A stretch of DNA of 64,000 nt, taken from positions 52,542-116,541 of the forward strand of contig JASHOQ010000003.1 of assembly GCA_030041045.1 (NCBI GenBank), in the 5' to 3' direction. Numbering within the stretch: position 1 is the stretch's first letter; the number at the start of each line of letters is the position of its first letter. The notes below the pieces were generated by a model. It was not told the origin of the DNA. It saw nothing but the letters and a program-made list of their open reading frames with translations, and did no database searches. The stretch is from Acidobacteriaceae bacterium. GTDB taxonomy: Bacteria > Acidobacteriota > Terriglobia > Terriglobales > Acidobacteriaceae. This document shows, in pieces, positions 33,934 through 41,101 of the stretch. Position numbers and translations under genes: made by a program.

Positions 33934-35967
33934 ATGAGTCAACGCTGGGAGAAACTCCTTCTGGTCGCCTTCGCCGTGGCAGCGATCGGGCTCGGGTTCT
34001 GGGGCTATGCGCGCGCGGGCAGCGACTTTACCGGCGATCAGATCTTCAATCCCGCGCATGTGTATGTGCATTTTCACGACGGCCATCCGGGGCTGGAGGC
34101 GGCGCGTTGCCTGTTCAGCGCAGTGGGGTTGATTCGGCTGTATGACCTGTTCCAGCCGGGAAAGGCACCATGGCAGCTCATCGTGGCGCAGATTGCGGTT
34201 CCAGGCATCGCGCTGTTTTCCGCGGCGCAGTTGTTCCTGCTGGGCGTGCGCAAGAACCTGCGCAAGGCCATGGCGCGGCACAAGGCGCGGCACACCGTGA
34301 TTTGCGGCCTAGGGGCCATCGGGTTGCAGGTAGTGGAAAACCTGCGCGGGGCGCGGCAACGCGTGGTGGCCGTGGACCTGGTGGGGGACTCGGCCGGCGC
34401 AGCCACCTGCGAGAGCAGCGGCGTGCCGGTGGTGCAGGGCGACGCCAAGAATCGGCAGGTGCTTGTGGCCGCGGGCATCCGGCGCGCGCAGACCGCCGTG
34501 GTGTGCACGGGCTCCGACAGCGAGAACATCGCCATCGCCATGCAGATCAAGGCGCTCAAAATGGAGCGCCCGGCGCACAACGCGGGCAAGCTGCAGGTGC
34601 TGGCGGAGATGCGCAACGACTGGTTGCACAAGCGGCTGATGGCGAGCGGGCGCAGCGCCTTGGGCTCGGCGCAGGTGGACGTGCGGCTGTTCAACACCTT
34701 TACCAACGCGGCGCGCATGCTCATCCGGCAACTGCACCTGCCGCCGGCGCCGGAGTTCGAAGCGCGCACGTTCATCGTGGCCGGATTCGGCGCCTACAGC
34801 CGTGAGATCGCCTTGCATCTGGTGCGGCTGTATCCGGTGGCGCCTGGCGCACGGCTGAAGATCCTGGTGATCGACGAACACGCCGACGAGGCCCGCGCGA
34901 GCTTCCCGGCGGAGAATCCCGCAGCCGCGGAGCTGGCCGACTTCGAGTTCATTGCAGCCAAGGTAGAACCGGGATCGACGGAGATGCAAAGAGCCGTAAG
35001 CGCAGGGCTCGCGACTTGCGGGCCGCTGCTGGGCGTGGCGCTGGCGCTGAACGAGGACGAGATGAGTTTGTGCGCGGCCCTGGAGATGCGCTCGCTGCTG
35101 GATCGCTCCGGCCACCTGCACACGCCCGTGTACGCGCGCCTGCAACACTATAAGCAGCTGGGCGATCTGGTGCGCTCCACCGAGAGCCTGGCCGCGATCA
35201 GCGACCGGCTGCAGATCTTCGGCACGCTCGAGGAGACGCTCAACCGTGAGGTGCTCTTTGGCTCCGCACTCGACCGGTTTGCGCAGGCGCTGCACGAGGA
35301 CTACCGGCGCCGCGCGCGAGATGTTGTAAACCCCGTTGCAGACGTGGAGTGGCACCAACTGCCGGAACTGATGAAGCTCTCGAATCGCTGGCGCGCGGAC
35401 CACACGCCGCTTTTGATGGAGCTGGCCGGCGTACGCCCGGTGAATGGCGTAAAGGCTCCGGCGGTGTATGCCCTCGGCAGCGAGGAGATCGAGCGGCTGG
35501 CGCAGCTCGAGCACCGGCGCTACACCATCGAGCGCCGCATAGTGGCCGAGCACGATGCGCACATCAATGCCTGGGAAAGCCTGAGCGAGCAGGAAAAGGA
35601 TTGGAACCGGAGGGAGTCGGCGCGTTTGCCGGCGATCATGGCCGGCCTCGGAGTGGAGCTGCATCCCCAGCGCACGGTGAGGTTCTATGGAAGGCATCTG
35701 CCCGCGGCCAGCGAGGATCTCAAGGCGATTGCGGCCAACTCCGGGCGCCCCTACGTGGACCTGATTGTCGATTTTGACGATGCCGATGCGGTAAGCGCCG
35801 CGAGCCGCGCGCTGGCCTTGCCTTTCCTGAGCGTGTGGCTGTTTTCCCGCGAGAAACCGGTGGAGCTCCTGGGAAAACGGACGCAGCCGCCGGATGCGCT
35901 CCGCGCCCCGCTACTTCAGCGCGCCAACGGCTGGGCGCTGAGGAGCCGCGTGGCGCTGGTTGAATAG
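33934..35967 (+). CDS. Membrane protein with two TrkA-N Rossmann folds and RyR repeats
   Basis: The 677-residue protein has about three N-terminal helices (residues 8-25, about 53-70 and 78-100). A TrkA-N/RCK-like fold follows with the NAD-binding motif CGLGAIG (about residue 124), then a second Rossmann unit with AGFGAYS (about residue 281). Two RyR-type repeats come next: FAQALHEDYRRRARD with SNRWRADH, and LAQLEHRRYTIERR with WESLSEQEKDWNRRES. The C-terminal alpha/beta segment is unassigned. Prokaryotic RyR domains joined to TrkA-N have been described beside SLOG/SLATT genes. The helices and RCK-like folds suggest a nucleotide-gated channel or sensor. The ribosome-binding site is GGGAGGAAC. 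Confidence 0.82.
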   Translation: MSQRWEKLLLVAFAVAAIGLGFWGYARAGSDFTGDQIFNPAHVYVHFHDGHPGLEAARCLFSAVGLIRLYDLFQPGKAPWQLIVAQIAVPGIALFSAAQLFLLGVRKNLRKAMARHKARHTVICGLGAIGLQVVENLRGARQRVVAVDLVGDSAGAATCESSGVPVVQGDAKNRQVLVAAGIRRAQTAVVCTGSDSENIAIAMQIKALKMERPAHNAGKLQVLAEMRNDWLHKRLMASGRSALGSAQVDVRLFNTFTNAARMLIRQLHLPPAPEFEARTFIVAGFGAYSREIALHLVRLYPVAPGARLKILVIDEHADEARASFPAENPAAAELADFEFIAAKVEPGSTEMQRAVSAGLATCGPLLGVALALNEDEMSLCAALEMRSLLDRSGHLHTPVYARLQHYKQLGDLVRSTESLAAISDRLQIFGTLEETLNREVLFGSALDRFAQALHEDYRRRARDVVNPVADVEWHQLPELMKLSNRWRADHTPLLMELAGVRPVNGVKAPAVYALGSEEIERLAQLEHRRYTIERRIVAEHDAHINAWESLSEQEKDWNRRESARLPAIMAGLGVELHPQRTVRFYGRHLPAASEDLKAIAANSGRPYVDLIVDFDDADAVSAASRALALPFLSVWLFSREKPVELLGKRTQPPDALRAPLLQRANGWALRSRVALVE

Positions 35968-36207
35968 CGGCGGCGCGGCCGGCCGAGCACGCCCAATGAC
36001 GATCCCTCGCGTCCGCTTCCGCAATCTTGCTCTATTCTCTGTCGCCTGAGAACCAATCCTCCAGCGCGGAGCAGCCGCTACAGAACGAAAGCGCATGCGT
36101 GCGGCCTCATCGGCCGGCGCGCGCACCCGCTTCAACCGGGTCTTCACCAGCAAATCGGGCCGTGGCCTGCGCCGGCAGCGCCGGCGGCGAGGTAGCAAGC
36201 CTGTCAA

Positions 36208-36236
36208 TTGACGAGCGCATGGCATTTGCGGATCAT
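36208..36236 (+). promoter_or_regulatory. Possible promoter of the nucleotidase-like gene
   Basis: TTGACG (36208-36213), a 17-bp spacer and GATCAT (36231-36236). It lies in the 317-bp gap 35968-36284, which otherwise shows no gene. If real, the large gene downstream can be transcribed apart from the SLOG/TrkA pair. Confidence 0.3.
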
Positions 36237-36284
36237 GGAGTGAAACCCAGCAGTTTTCAAAAAAAGTCCGCGCATGGAGGCCCA

Positions 36285-39200
36285 ATGCGTACAGATACGG
36301 TGGTTCTACGTTGGTTTTCTCCGGGCGTGGCGCTCCTGCTTGCGCTCTACGGCGCGGTGGGGGTTTGCGCCGGCCAGGCTCCGGCAGCCGCGGCGAACGC
36401 GGATTCAACCGAGGCCGCGCCAGCCAACTGCGCGCAGGCCGATGCAGCCGCGGATGCGCAGGCCACGGTGATCGATTACACCGGCAGCCTGCTCGGCTAT
36501 TACCGCATGGAAGCGAGCGACGGAAATGTGGTGCTCGATCCGGTAAAGAAGTTTCTTGCCTGCCGCGCGCGTGAAGAGGGAAAGGAAAGGCTGCTGTTGG
36601 GAATGGGCGACAACTTCGGGCCGGAGTTCGGGGCTTCGCTGCAACTTGAAAACGACAACGCACTGGGCCGCGCGGCGGGATGCTACGAGCCGCCTACGGA
36701 GACCAGCGACGGCGAATCGCGGCCGCAGAGCCTATACAAAAACGACGACCGCGTGGCGCCGAAAGCGCAGTGCGACAACGTGCTCAATTTCATGATGCAC
36801 GCAGGCTTTCGCGCCCTTGTGCCCGGCAGCCAGGACTTCATGTACACGGCGCGCTGGCTGCGCAGTTCGGCGTTGCTGCTCCAGGCAGCGGGGCGCGACC
36901 AAGAGCAACTCGGGTTGATTGGGAATCGCGACCACCGCCTGGATCTGCTCGGCGCCAACCTGCGCATTGCCATCAAGGGCAAGAGCGGCGGGGCGCCCGG
37001 CAGCGGGACGCCGGGCGCGGCCGATCGCTCAGGCGGCTCTGACGGCGCCATGCTGTGCCCGCTGCTCTTCGCGCCGGATCCGTTCGCTGCGGGCACGGTC
37101 GACTGCGTGGGCGACGGATCGGTGCCTGAACCGCTCGACTGGCTGGACCGGCTGGACCGGCTGGCGCGCCAGGGCGGGACGAATTCCACGATGGCGGCGC
37201 TGCAGCAGCTGGCCACGGAGAGCGCGGTCAAGGCCAAGGGCCGGCAAACGGAACTGGACTCGATGGTGCAGGACGAGATTTCGATCATGGCCTCGGCGTG
37301 GGGCCTGCGCTTTCCTGTTCCTGCATTGCCGGCGACAGGCCGAGGCAAGGGCGCAAAGGCCGCGGAAAAGGAGCTGGACGCGAACGAAGTCCGCAACCTG
37401 GCCAGCGCACTGGAAGCGATGCCCAACTGCCCGGCGTCAGCAACCACCGGCGATCAAGCCGACATGTGCGCCTACGCCGCGCGTCTCGTGCACATTCTGA
37501 GATGCCGGAACGCGTTTGTTGGGCAGGCGCAGAGCGCAGCGGGCGCGGGGGCGCAAGGCGAGGTCGCGGCGCAGACCGACACATGCCCTGCCGAGGGCAC
37601 GTCAAGCTCCGGAAGCGGAGCGGCGAACACCGTCCAGCGCAGGGTGACCGGCGCGGACCTGACGCTCACTCAAACGGTGCGCGACGCCGTGCGGCGCGGG
37701 CTGCTGCGCACGATCGCACTCGAAGAAAGAAACTTGGGCTACACCGTGGCCACGACGGACAACGGGCGCAAGGTGCTAGTGATCGGCGTTGCCGGCGAGG
37801 ACACGATGAAGGCCGTCTCGGAAACCAACCTGGTGCTTTGTATGGCGCGGCCGGGCAACGGGAACGGCGGCGACGTTTTCGGGCGCTGCAGCAATAAGGA
37901 AAAGCCGCAGGCCGGCAATCGCAGCTATTCCGTGTTGGTGACCGATCCGGTGGAGGTGACGGAGGCGCTGGTGCGCGGCGCCAACCTGGTGGGCGATGGT
38001 CCTTTCGACAGCGTGGTGGTGATGGCGCAGATGCCGCACACGGAGGCCGAAGTGCTCTCCGAGCGTGTCTCCACACGGCTGCGGCTGGCCGGCGCGGACC
38101 AGGGCGTCCAGCCCGTCGATGCGGTTTTGAGCCAAGCTGAGTCCGGCTACGGCTCGCCGCATCTTATCCTCAGCTATCCCGATGGGGCTCAAGCCAATTA
38201 CACGGCGCCGGTGCTGACGCCGTTCAACAGCTACTCCTCGCAGCCGGCGCGATATGTGTATCCCGGCGCGGTCTCGGAGCTCGCGCTGACGGCGGCTCAA
38301 GGAAAGGGCTACTCCGTGGTCAACCGGCCCACGGGCATCTTCGATGCGCCCACGCTGCCGGAGACGGACGCACAGGCCGCATCCGCCGCCGGCGACACCA
38401 GGACCACGATTACGCTGCTCTACCAGCTGATGGATTGCCTCGAGCAGTCGCGCACGCAAGATGCGAAGCACGCGAACCCCGATGCGGTGGAAACCTGTCT
38501 CGAAAACCCGCCGGCGCCGGGTACCGCGGGAAGCGATGGGCCCAGCAGCCAGAAAGCCGAGTTCGCACTGCTCAAGGATTTACAGGAGTCGCGCAGGCCG
38601 CGGCCGGACGTGGTGCTGCTCGAAAGCCGCGACGTGGAGCTGGACGAGATGGGCCCGGGCTACATGAGCTACGAGATGTGCGCCAACGAGAAGGAGCTGG
38701 AGAAGCGCAACCTGTGCATGGTGCGCTCTGCGCTCGACCGCATTTTCTGGAAGGGCGACTACGTGGCTTACCTGGCGGTAACGGGAAAGAATCTGAAAGA
38801 CATTCTCAGCCTGTCAGAAGAAAAAATGGCGGAGCAGGCGGAGCTGGCCGACACCGGGTACACGCGCGAGTGGCTGATCTCGTACGGCATCGTGCAGTCA
38901 GGGCTGACCAACATCACCGAAGTGAGCCGCAACAACGAGCCGCTGTGGATCCCTGTGGACTCCACCTGCACGGGCGATGCAAGCGGGCAGAGCACCTACT
39001 GCATCGGCGGAACGCCCATTGCCGACGATGCTTATTACTGGCTGCTCACCACCGACCAGCTGGCACAGGACAAGGCCGTCTATGGCACGTTGGAGGCACT
39101 GTCGGCGAGCGAGCATCAGCCCACGGAGATGTTCATCACCGCGCCGCTCGCGCATTATCTGCTGGCCAGCCTGCGCGGGCCGGCCGAGGAAGATGAGGCG

Positions 39201-40490
39201 CTGGCGCCCACGGCAGGGGCGGCGCCTGTGCGCGGGACAAGGAACAATCCACCGGTCGAGAAGGTGGTCACGTACAACAACGAGGTCTTCCAGCAGAAGC
39301 GCCTTCTGCAGGTGGATTTTTCGAAGGCGGTAGCCAGCTTTACCTCGCGCGAGCCGGAGGGCGGCAATCAGTTCGTGGGCGACTACTTTCAGGGCGTGAG
39401 CGATTCGCGCGCCTCTGCGCCCGCCCAGCAGGAGCTCGATCTGGAAGCGGCCAGCCGCATCACTACCAACATGCCCGGCCTTCTGGCCGGAGGACACCGG
39501 GTCCCGCCCTTGTCGTTCGGCATCCAGAACTCATTTGCTTACGACCGCTCGGTGCTGGGCAACCTGAGCCCGGCCACCAAGCCCATCAACGCTTCCTATT
39601 CGCTGAACAACTTTACCGTGGGCGGATTTCTGCAGATCCGCCTGCTCGGCCGGCGGTCGACCGACGGCATCACGGCGGTGCGCTCGCTGCCGCGCAGCCT
39701 GCTGGTGTTGACGCCACGCCAGTACCAGGTGCAGATTAACCATCAATATCTTTTCTTCCCCTTCGCGGCCAGCGCGTCCCCACCCGGCGAGCTCACCGTG
39801 ACGCTGCCGCGCAACGATGTATGGACGGATCGCGCCGGCTTTCGCGAGGAGTTCGGCCGTAACAGTCCGACTGCGTTCTTCTTGAGCGGCAATTATGTTG
39901 AAGCCGGCGCAGAGCTCAGTGAGCAGGCGAATGTGCTCTCTTCGCTCACGCTCCGGGACGGACCCACCGGGACTCCCGTCACCTGCCAGGTGAGCGCTAG
40001 CATTACGCTGCAGGCCTGCTTCGCCGCGGCCAAACTGGTCATCAACGACAATTCGCCTGCCACCAAGACCATGTTGGTGGGCGCGCCGGGCGTGAAGACG
40101 CTGCACAGTCCAGGTTTCTACTGGCAGTTGCACATCCAGAACCGTGTGTGGGGCAAGGAACCGAGCAAGCAGTTCAGCCTGGTGACCGATAGCCAGGGCG
40201 ACTACTACGCCGGCCGGCCCGCGAACCTGGAGCTGCCCACGCAGACCGAATATGCCATTCCGCTGAGCCTTTCGCTGGTGGTGCCGGCGCTGGGCAATCT
40301 CTCCTTTGCGCCGTCGTACTCGGCGTTTTTCTACAAGTCGCAGCTGAGCGCGCAAAGCCTGCAGGTGAATTCGCTTTCGATTGCGGCGCGCTGGTATTTT
40401 GCGCGCGATGCGCGCGTGCCTATCCGCCGCCAGGCCAAGCTCTCCGGCCCGGCATCCGCCGACCAGACCAAGACAGGCAAGGCGCACTGA
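36285..40490 (+). CDS. Giant secreted 5'-nucleotidase-like protein with C-terminal beta region
   Basis: The 1,401-residue protein begins with a signal peptide (LLLALYGAVGVCAGQAPA). The N-terminal part resembles the metallophosphatase domain of 5'-nucleotidases: Asp64 in VIDYTGSLLGYY, GMGDNFGPEFGA (Asp109, Asn110), then VPGSQDF at 181-185 where GNHEF is usual, and LLGANLRI. The usual metal-ligand His is therefore Gln. The middle contains a nucleotidase C-domain-like stretch (YVAYLAVTGKNLKDILSLSE). The last 320 or so residues are beta-rich with amphipathic strands and may form or bind an outer-membrane barrel. The ribosome-binding site GGAGG precedes the ATG at 36285. The frame is open upstream to 36027, but that part looks non-coding. 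Confidence 0.75.
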   Translation: MRTDTVVLRWFSPGVALLLALYGAVGVCAGQAPAAAANADSTEAAPANCAQADAAADAQATVIDYTGSLLGYYRMEASDGNVVLDPVKKFLACRAREEGKERLLLGMGDNFGPEFGASLQLENDNALGRAAGCYEPPTETSDGESRPQSLYKNDDRVAPKAQCDNVLNFMMHAGFRALVPGSQDFMYTARWLRSSALLLQAAGRDQEQLGLIGNRDHRLDLLGANLRIAIKGKSGGAPGSGTPGAADRSGGSDGAMLCPLLFAPDPFAAGTVDCVGDGSVPEPLDWLDRLDRLARQGGTNSTMAALQQLATESAVKAKGRQTELDSMVQDEISIMASAWGLRFPVPALPATGRGKGAKAAEKELDANEVRNLASALEAMPNCPASATTGDQADMCAYAARLVHILRCRNAFVGQAQSAAGAGAQGEVAAQTDTCPAEGTSSSGSGAANTVQRRVTGADLTLTQTVRDAVRRGLLRTIALEERNLGYTVATTDNGRKVLVIGVAGEDTMKAVSETNLVLCMARPGNGNGGDVFGRCSNKEKPQAGNRSYSVLVTDPVEVTEALVRGANLVGDGPFDSVVVMAQMPHTEAEVLSERVSTRLRLAGADQGVQPVDAVLSQAESGYGSPHLILSYPDGAQANYTAPVLTPFNSYSSQPARYVYPGAVSELALTAAQGKGYSVVNRPTGIFDAPTLPETDAQAASAAGDTRTTITLLYQLMDCLEQSRTQDAKHANPDAVETCLENPPAPGTAGSDGPSSQKAEFALLKDLQESRRPRPDVVLLESRDVELDEMGPGYMSYEMCANEKELEKRNLCMVRSALDRIFWKGDYVAYLAVTGKNLKDILSLSEEKMAEQAELADTGYTREWLISYGIVQSGLTNITEVSRNNEPLWIPVDSTCTGDASGQSTYCIGGTPIADDAYYWLLTTDQLAQDKAVYGTLEALSASEHQPTEMFITAPLAHYLLASLRGPAEEDEALAPTAGAAPVRGTRNNPPVEKVVTYNNEVFQQKRLLQVDFSKAVASFTSREPEGGNQFVGDYFQGVSDSRASAPAQQELDLEAASRITTNMPGLLAGGHRVPPLSFGIQNSFAYDRSVLGNLSPATKPINASYSLNNFTVGGFLQIRLLGRRSTDGITAVRSLPRSLLVLTPRQYQVQINHQYLFFPFAASASPPGELTVTLPRNDVWTDRAGFREEFGRNSPTAFFLSGNYVEAGAELSEQANVLSSLTLRDGPTGTPVTCQVSASITLQACFAAAKLVINDNSPATKTMLVGAPGVKTLHSPGFYWQLHIQNRVWGKEPSKQFSLVTDSQGDYYAGRPANLELPTQTEYAIPLSLSLVVPALGNLSFAPSYSAFFYKSQLSAQSLQVNSLSIAARWYFARDARVPIRRQAKLSGPASADQTKTGKAH

Positions 40491-40516
40491 GATAGCGCAT
40501 CGACGAAGACCTCAGG

Positions 40517-40634
40517 GTAGTGTCCCAATTTGCTAAAAACATCCCTCGGGGGCTAAAGCCCTTTCACGTTTCGCTCGATTTGCGGCACGGCTGAAGCCGT
40601 GCCCTTTCAAAACGCCAACGAATTAGGACACTAC
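40517..40634. repeat. 118-bp mini-element with terminal inverted repeats
   Basis: The ends GTAGTGTCCCAATT (40517-40530) and AATTAGGACACTAC (40621-40634) are inverted repeats matching at 13 of 14 positions. Inside are two hairpins, GGGC-TAAA-GCCC (40550-40561) and GGCACGGC-TGAA-GCCGTGCC (40584-40603). There is no open frame. It has the shape of a REP/MITE-type non-autonomous element. I recall similar GAAGCCGTGCCC repeats in acidobacterial genomes. It sits between a gene end and a tRNA. Confidence 0.75.
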
Positions 40635-40731
40635 CGACCCCAGCATCCCCGGGATCAGGCCGCGGCTCGGGTGTAAACTGAGGCATGACCCCGGGAACCG
40701 GTTCGCAAACGTGGACCGGCTCGCCTTGCGT

Positions 40732-40808
40732 CGGGACGTGGCTCAGCCTGGTAGAGCACTCGCTTGGGGTGCGAGGGGTCGGCAGTTCAAATCTGCCCGT
40801 CCCGACCA
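40732..40808 (+). tRNA. tRNA-Pro (anticodon GGG)
   Basis: A 77-nt cloverleaf. The acceptor stem CGGGACG pairs with CGTCCCG. The D-arm carries GCTCAGCCTGGTAGAGC, and the anticodon stem CTCGC/GCGAG encloses the loop TTGGGGT. The T-arm GGCAG-TTCAAAT-CTGCC is intact, and CCA is encoded (40806-40808). The anticodon reads CCC and CCU proline codons. No integrase or att-like duplication of its 3' end is visible nearby. Confidence 0.97.
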
Positions 40809-40972
40809 TTTAAATTCTGTGATCATCCCAAGCTCTGATCCAAAGGCAGGAAAGAACTGCCGACCCACGATGTATACCATTCCTTGGCATTCGCTTGCCG
40901 CTAACGACAATTGCGGTTTGGCGGTGACCCGACCGGAAGGCTCAATCTTGGCACGATGCCTGCTTTTCATTA

Positions 40973-41000
40973 CGGGCTGAACTTTCGGCGCTTCAGCCCG
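40973..41000. terminator. Possible bidirectional hairpin between tRNA-Pro and the ADOP gene
   Basis: CGGGCTGAA (40973-40981) and TTCAGCCCG (40992-41000) pair perfectly over 9 bp around a 10-nt loop, in the gap between convergent transcripts. Neither side has a clear T-tract. The rest of 40809-41101 shows no gene. Confidence 0.4.
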
Positions 41001-41101
41001 ACTTGAATATCAGCATGACGAGCCGGCCGGAGGGCAGGGGAATGTCTACGAGATGGACATCGCATCCTCACGAATCGAGTCCGCGGCCGCAGACGGCGCA
41101 G

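Noticed and set aside
36027..36284. In-frame extension before the nucleotidase-like gene
   Set aside because: It would bury the signal peptide; the ATG at 36285 has GGAGG upstream and starts a clean signal sequence.
40743..40970. Minus-strand frame across tRNA-Pro, containing an RADLNCRPL-type peptide
   Set aside because: This peptide is a well-known artefact of translating tRNA genes.
40491..41101. Integration site or genomic island at tRNA-Pro
   Set aside because: No integrase gene, no duplicated tRNA 3' end, and ordinary genes on both sides.
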